Shown here one piece after another: positions 1-8,433 of a stretch of DNA of 47,842 nt. The position numbers and the translations under genes were made by a program. How positions within the stretch are numbered: position 1 is the stretch's first letter; each line of letters starts with the position of its first letter. The stretch spans positions 1 through 47,842 of the forward strand of contig JADFIR010000021.1 in NCBI GenBank assembly GCA_022566535.1. The letters are read 5' to 3'. Source of the stretch: Planctomycetota bacterium. GTDB taxonomy: Bacteria > Planctomycetota > Phycisphaerae > Phycisphaerales > SM1A02. A model generated the notes under the pieces. The model did not search any database, was not told the DNA's origin, and saw only the letters and a list, made by a program, of their open reading frames with translations.

Positions 1-508
1 GTGCGGCTGTGGGACGCCGACAGCGGGGAGGAGCTCGCAATTCTCCGCGGGCACGAACACGGAGTCAACTCGGTCGCGTTCAGCCCGGACGGGTCGCGCA
101 TCGCCTCGGGGTCGGATGACAAGACGGTGCGGCTGTGGGACGCCTCGAGCGGGCAGGAGCTCGCCGTCCTCCGCGGGCACGAGGGCGAGGTCATTTCGGT
201 CGCGTTCAGCCCGGACGGGTCGCGCATCGCGTCGGGGTCGGGGGGCGGACAAGACGGTGCGGCTGTGGGACGCCTCCAGCGGGCAGGAGCTCGCCGTCCT
301 CCGCGGGCACGAACACGGAGTCAACTCGGTGGCGTTCAGCCCGGACGGTTCGCGCATCGCCTCGGGGTCGGACGACCACTCGGTGCGGGTGTGGGACGCC
401 GGAAGCGGGCAGGAGCTCGCAGTCCTCCGCGGGCACGAACACGGAGTCTACTCGGTGGCGTTCAGCCCGGACGGATCGCGCATCGCCTCGGGGTCGGGGG
501 ACAGGACG
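1..508 (+). repeat. Four tandem WD40-coding units, about 126 bp each
   Basis: Units start at 1, 127, 257 and 383, and a fifth begins at 509. They are nearly identical in DNA, not only in protein, so the array expanded recently or is kept uniform by gene conversion. Unit 2 is 130 bp instead of 126: one extra codon plus the single extra base that causes the frameshift at 240-245. Confidence 0.9.
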
Positions 509-1291
509 GTGCGGGTGTGGGAAACCGTTGCGTACCGTGACCGTGTGCGCCAGCGGAACGAGGCGCGTGGCGCCGAGGAGACGATTCGTCATTTCATCGA
601 AGAACTCTTCAGCGAGGGGCTGGACTGCTTGGCCGCCGGCGGTCGCGTTAGGACCGACGCGTCGCTGAGCGATCCGCTCCGCCGCGCTGCGATCAACCTC
701 GTTCTGAAGCGATGCTCGGAGATGCGCGAGCAGGCGCGCGAAGTCGCTCAGCAGGCACGGGCTCTTGTCGCCAAAGGCCTGTACGACGATGCGGAAACTC
801 TGCTGAGCAAGGCGTTGATAACTGTTCACCGAGCCCTTAACCCTGACAGCCCTGAGGCGGTGCGGCTGATCACTGGTCTGGCGGACCTCTATAACAAACA
901 GGGCCGGATCGACGAGGCACGGCCGTATACGACCGAACTGATCTCGATTCTAAAGCGAGCCGTTCAACAGGGTGCAGATGCTAACGCCCTCAACCACTAC
1001 GCCTGGTTGCTGCTCACCTGCGAGCCGAGTGACCTCCGCGATCCGAAGGCGGCGTTGCCAGTAGCTATTGAAGCCAACGAAATGACTGATGATGAGAACC
1101 CGGCATATCTCGACACACTGGCACTCGCCTACCACTTGACCGGCGACACGGCAAGGGCTGTCGAGAACCAGAAAAGAGCCATCGCGCTGCTGCCGCCCGG
1201 CGAGCCATCTATTCGCGCCGAACTTGAGGCCCGGCTGGCCGACTTCGAGGCGGCGTTGAAAGATGAACCCACAAAGCTGCCCCCGGAATAG
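1..1291 (+). CDS. WD40-TPR repeat protein, 5' partial, with a frameshift
   Basis: The 3' part of a gene that starts before the window. The visible part opens with four 42-residue WD40 blades (each with LWDA...[11 protein letters not shown]...[15 protein letters not shown]) and the first strand of a fifth, giving one side of a beta-propeller. A helical region follows (about 540-1290) with TPR-like repeats: [20 protein letters not shown], then a [19 protein letters not shown] segment and [20 protein letters not shown]. This tail is typical of planctomycete proteins in which WD40 or TPR modules follow a Hanks-type Ser/Thr kinase, so the missing upstream part may be a kinase; that is inference. 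The frame changes at the six-G run 240-245: bases 1 to about 245 read in frame 1, the rest in frame 2, and removing one G restores a perfect repeat. It may be a pseudogene, a sequencing error or a slippage site. Role: protein-protein scaffold; partners unknown. Confidence 0.75.
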   Translation, partial: CGCGTPTAGRSSQFSAGTNTESTRSRSARTGRASPRGRMTRRCGCGTPRAGRSSPSSAGTRARSFRSRSARTGRASRRGRGADKTVRLWDASSGQELAVLRGHEHGVNSVAFSPDGSRIASGSDDHSVRVWDAGSGQELAVLRGHEHGVYSVAFSPDGSRIASGSGDRTVRVWETVAYRDRVRQRNEARGAEETIRHFIEELFSEGLDCLAAGGRVRTDASLSDPLRRAAINLVLKRCSEMREQAREVAQQARALVAKGLYDDAETLLSKALITVHRALNPDSPEAVRLITGLADLYNKQGRIDEARPYTTELISILKRAVQQGADANALNHYAWLLLTCEPSDLRDPKAALPVAIEANEMTDDENPAYLDTLALAYHLTGDTARAVENQKRAIALLPPGEPSIRAELEARLADFEAALKDEPTKLPPE

Positions 1292-1597
1292 CAGGCCGTC
1301 GAGGCCTCGTCATCATGTATTGCTCATGCGGTGGGCGCCTCTATGAACGAGGAAGGACCGACAACCGGCTCGACGGTGGATGGAGACAAGCAGACGACGG
1401 TGGCCGGTCTGGCGGTGATTAGACTCTCACACCCGCTGGATCAGATTCCCCGTAGAAGGGCCAGAGCCGCGACGCTGTCGCCAGCCCGGGTGATCTCTTC
1501 GACGAGCGCAACCCATCCGCGATTCGGGAGTCACCCGGCTTGAGGACAAGCCGGCTCGCTGGGCTTGAGGACAAGCCGGCTCGCTACCCGCCCCGCA
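1292..1597. other. Intergenic region with a duplicated hairpin
   Basis: No convincing gene lies between the WD40 gene and the converging gatA. Short open frames here have no recognisable motifs. The only structure is the tandem hairpin at 1537-1585. Confidence 0.5.
1537..1585. repeat. Tandem 24-bp hairpin repeat, possible terminator between convergent genes
   Basis: Two identical 24-bp copies at 1537-1560 and 1562-1585. Each contains GGCTTG-AGGA-CAAGCC, a 6-bp stem with a 4-base loop. It sits just past the 3' end of gatA (stop at 1598, minus strand) and 250 bp past the WD40 gene, where a bidirectional terminator would be expected. No T-tract follows. Confidence 0.55.
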
Positions 1598-3079
1598 TCA
1601 CAGGGTCGCCAATTCCGGGGGGCGCTTGGTGTGGAAATCGGTGCTGGCTTCGAACATCCGGGCGATGCGGAACATCGTCGGCTCGTCAAAGGCCTTGCAT
1701 TGAATCTGCAACCCGATGGGCAGGTGTTTCCCATCAACTTCCCCAAAGCCCGCGGGGATGGAGATTCCGCAGATGCCCGCGATATTCGTGTTGGCGGTGT
1801 ACACGTCGCACAGATACATCGATAATGGATCGGCCTTGGCCCCGATTTCAAACGCAGGCGTCGGCGACGTCGGCCCCAACAGCGCGTGGCACTTCTCGAA
1901 TGCCGCGTCGAACTCCTGCTTGATGAGCCGGCGCACTTGGAGTGCGCGCTTGTAATAGGCGTCGTAGTAGCCGGCGCTGAGCACGTAGGTGCCCAGCATG
2001 ATGCGCCGCTTCACCTCCGGCCCGAATCCTTCGGCGCGGCTCTTGGCGTAGAGATCGTAGAGGTCTTCGCCGGCTTCGAGCTGGGCACGACGGCCGTAGC
2101 GGATGCCGTCATAGCGGGCCAGGTTGCTCGACGCCTCGGCTGGGGCGATGACGTAGTAGGTCGCAATGCCGTAATCGGTAAGCGGCAAATCAATATCGAC
2201 AATCTCGGCCCCGAGATCGCGATACAGCTCGATCGCGCTGTACACAGCTTCGTTCACCGCCGGCTCGGTCTTGTCGCTGAGGTACTGCTTCGGCACGCCG
2301 ATGCGCAAGTTCTCCGGCGGCTGATCGATTCCGTTGAGATAATCGGGGACGGCCAGGTCGGCACAGGTGGAGTCGCGGCGATCAGGCCCGGCGATGATGC
2401 GCAACAACCAAGCGGCGTCCTTGACGCAACGCGCCAACGGCCCGATCTGATCGAGGCTGGAGCCGAACGCGACCAATCCGAACCGGCTGACCCGGCCGTA
2501 GCTCGGCTTGACGCCGACGACCCCGCACAGCGACGCCGGCTGGCGGATGGACCCGCCGGTGTCCGAGCCCAGGGCCCCAGGGCACATTCGCGCCGCGACT
2601 GCCGCAGCACTGCCTCCGGACGATCCCCCGGGCACTCGCGTGAGGTCCCACGGGTTGCACACCTCTCCGAAGGCGCAATGCTCCGTCGACGAGCCCATCG
2701 CGAACTCATCGCAGTTGGTCTTGCCGATGACGATCGCGCCCGCATCAATCAATCGCTGTGCGGCGGTGCTGGTGTACGGGCCATTGAAGTCTTCAAGGAT
2801 GCGCGAGCCGCACGTGGTGTGGCCGAAGCTCGTGACGATATTGTCCTTCAATGCGATCGGCACACCGGCCAGCGGGCCCGGTTCGTCGCCGGCCGCCAGC
2901 GCGCCGTCGATCGACTCCGCCGCCTGAAGCGCACGTTGGGAGTACGTTTCGTGGAAGCAATGCAACTTCTCGTCGAGTTGTTCGATACGTTCAAAGCAGT
3001 CCTGCACGAGTTGGACGGCCGAAATCTCGCGGTGCTTCAGCGCTTCGACAAGACTCAGGATGGTCGCGTCATCGTCCAT
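1598..3079 (-). CDS. gatA: Asp-tRNA(Asn)/Glu-tRNA(Gln) amidotransferase subunit A
   Basis: Glutaminase subunit of the GatCAB enzyme, which converts Asp-tRNA(Asn) and Glu-tRNA(Gln) to the amidated forms with ammonia from glutamine. At 493 aa it is full length. The amidase-signature triad is complete: Lys78 (ALKDN), Ser153 in GGSSGGS and nucleophile Ser177 in GSDTGGS. It lies 24 bp downstream of gatC on the same strand, so the two are almost certainly one transcript. gatB is not in the window. Its presence implies at least one of Asn- or Gln-tRNA is made indirectly in this organism. Confidence 0.97.
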   Translation of the reverse strand: MDDDATILSLVEALKHREISAVQLVQDCFERIEQLDEKLHCFHETYSQRALQAAESIDGALAAGDEPGPLAGVPIALKDNIVTSFGHTTCGSRILEDFNGPYTSTAAQRLIDAGAIVIGKTNCDEFAMGSSTEHCAFGEVCNPWDLTRVPGGSSGGSAAAVAARMCPGALGSDTGGSIRQPASLCGVVGVKPSYGRVSRFGLVAFGSSLDQIGPLARCVKDAAWLLRIIAGPDRRDSTCADLAVPDYLNGIDQPPENLRIGVPKQYLSDKTEPAVNEAVYSAIELYRDLGAEIVDIDLPLTDYGIATYYVIAPAEASSNLARYDGIRYGRRAQLEAGEDLYDLYAKSRAEGFGPEVKRRIMLGTYVLSAGYYDAYYKRALQVRRLIKQEFDAAFEKCHALLGPTSPTPAFEIGAKADPLSMYLCDVYTANTNIAGICGISIPAGFGEVDGKHLPIGLQIQCKAFDEPTMFRIARMFEASTDFHTKRPPELATL

Positions 3080-3103
3080 GGCGGCGAGCGCGTACCAGAG
3101 TGG

Positions 3104-3412
3104 TCATGGTCCGGTTTCCTCGCCGAGCACTTTGGGGACCGCCAGGAATTGGCCTTCCACGGCCGGGGCGATGGCCAGCAGTTGCTCCACGGGCATCGAC
3201 TCGCCGACGACGTCTTCGTCAAGGCGGTTGGTGACATCACTGGGATGGGCCATCGGCTCTACGCCCGCAACGTCCAGCTCGTTGAGCTTAGCAATGTGCT
3301 CAAGCACCGCCGACAGTTGGCTGCGGTATTGCTCAAGCTCTTCGTCGGTTAACCGTAGCCGCGCCAGCTTCGCAATGTGGCGAACTTCATCGAGACTCAG
3401 CTGCTCGGCCAT
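3104..3412 (-). CDS. gatC: Asp-tRNA(Asn)/Glu-tRNA(Gln) amidotransferase subunit C
   Basis: Small (102 aa) GatC subunit that wraps and stabilises the GatA-GatB interface. The opening MAEQLSLDEVRHIAKLARL and the later SDVTNRLDEDVV stretch are typical of GatC. The open frame continues 37 codons further upstream, but that part is translated from the simple tandem repeat at 3435-3481 and looks non-coding, so the ATG at 3412 is taken as the start. It is followed by gatA and is divergent from the export adaptor gene at 3568, so the 155-bp gap must hold promoters for both directions. Confidence 0.95.
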   Translation of the reverse strand: MAEQLSLDEVRHIAKLARLRLTDEELEQYRSQLSAVLEHIAKLNELDVAGVEPMAHPSDVTNRLDEDVVGESMPVEQLLAIAPAVEGQFLAVPKVLGEETGP

Positions 3413-3434
3413 GATCGCTAGGGTATCACATCGG

Positions 3435-3481
3435 AAGGCTTGAAGGCTTGAAGGCTTGAGGGCTTGAGGGCTTGAGGGTTG
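3435..3481. repeat. 8-bp simple tandem repeat upstream of gatC
   Basis: About six copies of AAGGCTTG / AGGGCTTG (3435, 3443, 3451, 3459, 3467, then a 7-bp unit at 3475). It lies in the divergent region between gatC and the adaptor gene, starting 22 bp upstream of the gatC ATG, so it would fall in or near the gatC leader. Copy number could vary by slippage. Confidence 0.85.
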
Positions 3482-3567
3482 AGTGTGCGCGGACCTAACT
3501 CGATTCACCGCGTGTGCCGACATAGGGTATACGGCTTGGGCGTTTGCGAGGCCGAGAATGCCGCTGC

Positions 3568-5166
3568 ATGGCTGATAAGCGCAACATCTTGGTGTCCGTC
3601 ATCACGCAGGTGGTGGTGTCCATGGCTTTGCTGGCGGTCGCCGTCGGAATCTATGTCGTATTGTTGAAGACCAAGCCCCGGCCGCAGGGGTCGGATGAGC
3701 CGCCGGCGATGCGACGGGTCGAGGTCATGCACGTCATCGAGGTTCCCGTGCGCAGGCAGTGGACCGGGTTCGGGACCGCTGCCGCGATGGACTCAGCCGA
3801 CGTGCCCGTGCAGGTTTCGGCGATCGTGGTCGAAGTACCTCGCCACATTGTCGCCGGCGCCGAGATCAAGGAAGGCGACGTTCTGGCTGAGTTCGACAAA
3901 TCCGATTTTGTCCAGCAGGTGAACATTCTTTCCCAAAGGATCGCCGAGATTGACGCTCAGCTCGATCAACTGCGCGTGGAAGAGGCAAGTCTGGTACAGA
4001 GAGCTGCTCTTGCGGGCAAGGAAACCGAGCTGGCCGAGCGAGAACTCGAGCGTGTCATAGACGCATTTGAGCGCAAGAGCGCGAATCAGCGGGAGATCGA
4101 TCGCGCCGAAGAAGCGCTCAAGGTGAAGCAGCGCCTCGAAACGATTGTGAAAGAGGAGCGGGACAAGATTCTCCCCCGCCGGGCACAACTTGCAGCCAAG
4201 CGTCTTGGCCTTGATGCCCAACTGGCGCTGGCGAACAAGGATGTCGAACGCTGTACCGTCCGCAGCCCGCTTGGGGGGGTGATCCAGGCGGTGGATGTCG
4301 AGGTTGGGGAGCGGCTTGCGCTTGGTGAACGGGTCGCGCGCGTGGTGAGCCTGCAACGGATCGAGGTCGCGCTGCGGTTGCCCGGCGGCGCCCGCGCGAC
4401 GATTGCGGTCGGCGACGAGGTGATCCTGACCTCCCGGAGTGCGACCACCCAAAGTTGGCCGGGGCAGGTGGCCCGCATCGGGCCGCAAGATGATGAGTTC
4501 ACCCGCACCATGGCCGTCTACGTCGAAGTGGAGCAGGACCCGCACGGCTCCGCCGCCGGCGGACTCCCTCCGGGTCTGTTCGTCCAGGGTACGGTCGTTT
4601 CCAGTGAAGTTGAGCTTCGTTCGGTCGTGCCGCGCCGCTCGCTCCTGGGCGATCGCCTGCTTCTGATCCGAGACAACGTTGTGCGGAGCTACCCGGTGCA
4701 AGTGGTGTTTCACGTACAGGGTGAGTTTCCCCAGATCGGCGTCGCGGCAGAGCAGTGGGCGGTACTGGCTGAGCCTCTTCCCGCCGGAGCCTTGGTCGTG
4801 GTCAACGCGGCGCGCTCATTGCCTGAAGGTCTTGAGGTGGAGGCGATTCCGCTCAACGGCCCGCCGCGACGGGCCCGGGCCGCTCCCGCGATCCCGATGG
4901 AATGGGATTGGGGACCCCCGATGCACGGTCGGGCCCGGGGGTCGGCCGGTGAGCATTCCCCGTTTCGGCGTCACCAGGCCGGTGCCTGTGAACCTGCTGA
5001 TGGTCGGCGCGTTCGTCGGCGGGGCGGCGGCCGCGCTGAGCCTCACTCGCGAGTTCTTCCCCGAAATGACGCCGGAGTCCGCCGTCGTCACCTTGCCCTA
5101 CCCCGGGGCCACTCCGCAGGAGGTCGAGGAAGGTCTGGCCATGAAGGTCGAGGATGCCCTGGCTGA
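3568..5166 (+). CDS. RND efflux periplasmic adaptor (HlyD/MFP family)
   Basis: Membrane-fusion protein linking an inner-membrane RND pump to the outer envelope. It has one N-terminal membrane segment (about residues 9-33), a first half-lipoyl region (PVQVSAIVVEVPRHIVAGAE), a long Glu/Lys/Arg-rich coiled coil (about 115-225), a second half-lipoyl/barrel region (CTVRSPLGGVIQAVDVEVGE) and a membrane-proximal beta domain. The ATG at 3568 (MADKRN) is preferred to the TTG at 3544. The last 70 or so codons overlap the permease gene by about 218 bp and are Arg/Gly-rich out-of-frame sequence. In another frame a stop at 4950-4952 overlaps the permease GTG, so the natural end is probably there and a frameshift is suspected around 4860-4945. 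Substrate unknown; no TolC-like gene nearby. Confidence 0.85.
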   Translation: MADKRNILVSVITQVVVSMALLAVAVGIYVVLLKTKPRPQGSDEPPAMRRVEVMHVIEVPVRRQWTGFGTAAAMDSADVPVQVSAIVVEVPRHIVAGAEIKEGDVLAEFDKSDFVQQVNILSQRIAEIDAQLDQLRVEEASLVQRAALAGKETELAERELERVIDAFERKSANQREIDRAEEALKVKQRLETIVKEERDKILPRRAQLAAKRLGLDAQLALANKDVERCTVRSPLGGVIQAVDVEVGERLALGERVARVVSLQRIEVALRLPGGARATIAVGDEVILTSRSATTQSWPGQVARIGPQDDEFTRTMAVYVEVEQDPHGSAAGGLPPGLFVQGTVVSSEVELRSVVPRRSLLGDRLLLIRDNVVRSYPVQVVFHVQGEFPQIGVAAEQWAVLAEPLPAGALVVVNAARSLPEGLEVEAIPLNGPPRRARAAPAIPMEWDWGPPMHGRARGSAGEHSPFRRHQAGACEPADGRRVRRRGGGRAEPHSRVLPRNDAGVRRRHLALPRGHSAGGRGRSGHEGRGCPG

Positions 5167-8100
5167 CCTGGATGAAGTTGAACGAATGACCACCACCCTG
5201 GCGGAAAGCGGCGGTGGCATCGTCGTCGAGTTTCGCTGGGGCATTGACAGCGTGGACAAGGCCGTAGACGAAGTCGAACGCGCGGTCGACGCCCTTACCG
5301 ACCTGCCCGAAGAAGCTGAGCGCATTCGCGTGACCGAACTGGAGGCGCGCATGCCCGTGATCATGGTCAGCCTCTACGGGCCCGCGGATGAAGAAGCCAT
5401 GAAGCGGGGCATCCGGCGGATCCGCGACGATCTCAAGAGCCTGCCCGGCATGGGCGACGTCCTGACCTCGGGCGTGCGGGATTATGAGATTCGCGTCGAT
5501 GTCTCGGCTGCGGCGCTGCTGGAGCATCGCATCAGCTTGCCGCAGCTCTCCACTTCCATTAGCAACTGGATGGCTGACGTGCCCGGCGGGTCGGTGCGCA
5601 GCGGCGTCGGAGACATCAGCGTCAGGACGACCGGCGTGCCGGAGCGGGCCGAGGCCATTCGCCAGATCGTCGTCAAGGCCACCCCCCAAGGCCAGGCCTT
5701 GCGCGTCGGCGACCTCGCCAGTGTCCGCGAGGACTACGTCGATCAGCAGCTCATCACCCGATTCGGCCGGTTCGACGAGCGATCCAACGACCGCCGGCGC
5801 CTGGAGCCGTCGGTGAGCCTGACGGTGTTCAAGACCGGCGATCAGGATGCGGTGGAGATCGCCGAGATGGTGCGCGCGTACGCAGCCGGCCGTCGTGGCG
5901 AGCCATTCGAGGGACGCGCGTTGGAGTCGATCTTCGGCTCCAAACGCAAGACTGCTTATGAGCTTGGAGTGACCTGCCCTGATCCCTTGCCGGGCAAGCT
6001 TGCCACGCATTCGGACCTGGCTCGCTTCATCGAGGGCCGCCTCGACCTGCTGATCCGCAATGCGCGGTGGGGGGCGCTGCTGGTCTTTGGCACCCTGCTT
6101 GTGTTTCTGAATTGGCGGGTCGCCGTGTGGGTCGGTATCGGGCTGGTCATCTCCCTTTGCGGCACGCTGGTCATGATGAACAGCTTCGGCATCACGCTGA
6201 ACCTGATCACCATGTTCGGGATGATCGTCGTGCTGGGGCTTCTGGTGGATGATGCGATTGTCGTGGCGGAGAACATTCAGGCGCGGCACGATCGCCAGGA
6301 GCCGGCGCTGGTGGCGGCGATCAAGGGAACCGAGCAGGTGTTCTGGCCGGTGGTGGCCACCGTCCTCACGAGCATCGTTGCGTTCATGCCGTTGCGGTTC
6401 ATCCAGGGTCAAATCGGTGATCTGATCGGCGCGCTGCCGGTCATTGTCAGCTTTGCCTTGATGTTCAGCCTGGTCGAGGCGGTGTTGATCCTGCCCAGCC
6501 ACATGGGCCACAGTCTGCTCCAACGCGATCGGCGCCGCCCCGGCCGGTTCGCCGCACGGCTGAGACGATACGAAGCGTCGCGCGACCGGCTGATTCTGGG
6601 TCGGATCGTGCCCGGCTACGGGCGGCTGCTCGCCTGGCTGCTTCGATACCGCTATGCGACCCTGGCGGCCGGCCTGTCGGTGCTGATTGCCTCGATGGGG
6701 ATCGTGGTCGGCGGTCGCATTGGGTTTACATTCTTCCCCGCCTCCGACTCCGAGACGATCATCGTTGATCTGCGCATGCCCATCGGCACGCCCATCGAGC
6801 GGACCGCCTCGATCGTGAGGCGAATCGAAACGGCTGCGGCCGACCAGCCTGAGACCAGTTCCGTCTCGACGATCGTCGGGTACCAGGCCAATCTTGACAC
6901 CGGACAGGCGGAGGGCGTCGGCGGGCACCTGGCGCAGATGTTCATCGAACTCAAGCCTGTGGAGCAGCGCGAGCGTGAGTCCTCGCAGGTCATCGCCTCC
7001 ATCCGCCAAGAGCTTGGTGTGATCAGCGACGTCGAGCGGCTGAGGTATTCCGAGATCGCGGCCGGCCCGGGCGGGCCGGACATTACGATCGTCGTCACCG
7101 GCAACGACGAAACGCAGAGGGACGCGGTCGTCGGCCGGATCAGGGGCATGCTTGCGGACTCCGAGGGTGTTTACGACATCGCCGACGACGCTTCCCAAGC
7201 CCAGCGGGAGGTGCAAGTGCAGCTCAAGCCGGGCGCGGCCGGCCTGGGTTTGAACGTCGCTGATGTGGCTACGCAGGTTCGCGGGGCACTGTTTGGGCTG
7301 GAGCCGCACGTCTTCTCGGCCAAGCGCGAGGATATCAAGGTTCGGGTGCGACTGGACGAGCGCTCCCGGCGCAGCCTCTACGCGATCGAGCACATGTACC
7401 TGATCACGCCCCAAGGCCGACGGGTTCCGCTGGGCGAAGTGGCCGAGGTCACGGAAGGATCCAGCTATTCCTTGATCCGCCGCCTGGATCGACGACGGGC
7501 CGTGACCGTCACCGCCGACACCGCGCCGTCGGCCAATCCCGAGCAGATCATGGCCCAACTGCAACCGCGATTGGACGAGCTGCGGCGGGAGCACCCGGAC
7601 GTCGGAATTGAGCTGGGCGGCCGGCAACGCGAGCTGCGCAGAGCATTCGAAACACTTCCGCTGGGGTTCATGGCCGCGTGCGTGTTGATTTACATCATCC
7701 TGGCCTGGCTGTTCGGCAGCTACACTCAGCCGATCGCGGTCATGCTGGCGATCCCCTTTAGTCTGATCGGCGTGATCTGGGGCCACCTCCTCATGGGCTA
7801 CCAGATAACATTCCTGAGCCTGATCGGGTTCGTGGCGCTGAGCGGTATTGTGGTCAATGACTCGCTCATCCTTGTGGAGTTCTTCAACGCCAAACGCAAG
7901 GAGGGCATGGGATTGACAGAGGCGTTGATCGAGGCCGGAGGGCAACGCCTTCGCCCGATCTTCCTCACTACGATCACGACTGTCCTCGCACTGTCGCCGC
8001 TGATGCTGGAACAGTCGTTTCAGGCGAAGTTCCTCATCCCGATGGCGATCAGCATCTCGTTCGGGCTCATCAGCGCGACCGGGCTGATCCTCATCGTGCT

Positions 8101-8221
8101 GCCGTGCATCATCGTCATCATCGATGACGTCAAGGCCGCGGCCTATTATCTCTGGACCGGTCGGTCACGCACGACTGCGGCCGGCCAGCCGAAGCCCAGC
8201 CTTGACGCCCTGATCGAGTGA
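4949..8221 (+). CDS. RND family efflux permease
   Basis: Proton-driven inner-membrane exporter of the AcrB/MexB class, 1090 aa, the usual size. Translation from GTG 4949 gives VSIPRFGVTRPVPVNLLMVG, a normal RND first membrane helix. The porter region follows, then membrane helices including GLLVDDAIVVAENIQ, whose Asp pair matches the proton-relay aspartates of TM4. A second periplasmic loop and a second set of helices (SGIVVNDSLILVEFFNAKR) complete the internal repeat. The frame is open further upstream, but that part has no homology. The GTG overlaps a TGA in the third frame (GTGA), which suggests translational coupling to the adaptor once its frameshift is corrected. Exported compound unknown. 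Confidence 0.93.
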   Translation: MSIPRFGVTRPVPVNLLMVGAFVGGAAAALSLTREFFPEMTPESAVVTLPYPGATPQEVEEGLAMKVEDALADLDEVERMTTTLAESGGGIVVEFRWGIDSVDKAVDEVERAVDALTDLPEEAERIRVTELEARMPVIMVSLYGPADEEAMKRGIRRIRDDLKSLPGMGDVLTSGVRDYEIRVDVSAAALLEHRISLPQLSTSISNWMADVPGGSVRSGVGDISVRTTGVPERAEAIRQIVVKATPQGQALRVGDLASVREDYVDQQLITRFGRFDERSNDRRRLEPSVSLTVFKTGDQDAVEIAEMVRAYAAGRRGEPFEGRALESIFGSKRKTAYELGVTCPDPLPGKLATHSDLARFIEGRLDLLIRNARWGALLVFGTLLVFLNWRVAVWVGIGLVISLCGTLVMMNSFGITLNLITMFGMIVVLGLLVDDAIVVAENIQARHDRQEPALVAAIKGTEQVFWPVVATVLTSIVAFMPLRFIQGQIGDLIGALPVIVSFALMFSLVEAVLILPSHMGHSLLQRDRRRPGRFAARLRRYEASRDRLILGRIVPGYGRLLAWLLRYRYATLAAGLSVLIASMGIVVGGRIGFTFFPASDSETIIVDLRMPIGTPIERTASIVRRIETAAADQPETSSVSTIVGYQANLDTGQAEGVGGHLAQMFIELKPVEQRERESSQVIASIRQELGVISDVERLRYSEIAAGPGGPDITIVVTGNDETQRDAVVGRIRGMLADSEGVYDIADDASQAQREVQVQLKPGAAGLGLNVADVATQVRGALFGLEPHVFSAKREDIKVRVRLDERSRRSLYAIEHMYLITPQGRRVPLGEVAEVTEGSSYSLIRRLDRRRAVTVTADTAPSANPEQIMAQLQPRLDELRREHPDVGIELGGRQRELRRAFETLPLGFMAACVLIYIILAWLFGSYTQPIAVMLAIPFSLIGVIWGHLLMGYQITFLSLIGFVALSGIVVNDSLILVEFFNAKRKEGMGLTEALIEAGGQRLRPIFLTTITTVLALSPLMLEQSFQAKFLIPMAISISFGLISATGLILIVLPCIIVIIDDVKAAAYYLWTGRSRTTAAGQPKPSLDALIE

Positions 8222-8352
8222 GCTTGCAGGCCGGGCTGACCGCGCTAACAATGGGCCCTGCGCTGGCCAGCGAACCTGCTCTGGGGGGGGCGCAAGGGTT
8301 GGCCAGCTCCCCAAGCTTGCCCCTCTTCGCGTGGTTCTTGTAGGGTCCTTAG

Positions 8353-8358
8353 TATACT
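8353..8358 (+). promoter_or_regulatory. Possible -10 element for ptsI
   Basis: TATACT 76 bp upstream of the ptsI start, in a GC-rich 212-bp gap. No good -35 hexamer is seen at the right spacing, so this is weak support. Confidence 0.3.
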
Positions 8359-8433
8359 CGGCCTTCGCGCCCGGGACTGCGGTGCAGGCAGCCAATCCGG
8401 TGTTCGGCGCACAGAAAGGACCGCAGCTGCTCG

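Noticed and set aside
1..508. CRISPR-like or satellite array
   Set aside because: The 126-bp periodicity is explained by WD40 blades in frame; there are no spacers.
1331..1543. 70-aa open frame after the WD40 gene
   Set aside because: No motif, no ribosome site, and it runs into the hairpin repeat.
3413..3523. 37-codon upstream extension of gatC
   Set aside because: It is translated from the simple 8-bp repeat and is absent from the known GatC pattern; ATG 3412 is the better start.
4853..7945. Long (over 1000 codons) antisense frame under the RND permease
   Set aside because: Typical antisense frame in GC-rich DNA; low-complexity His/Gln/Arg composition and no domain.
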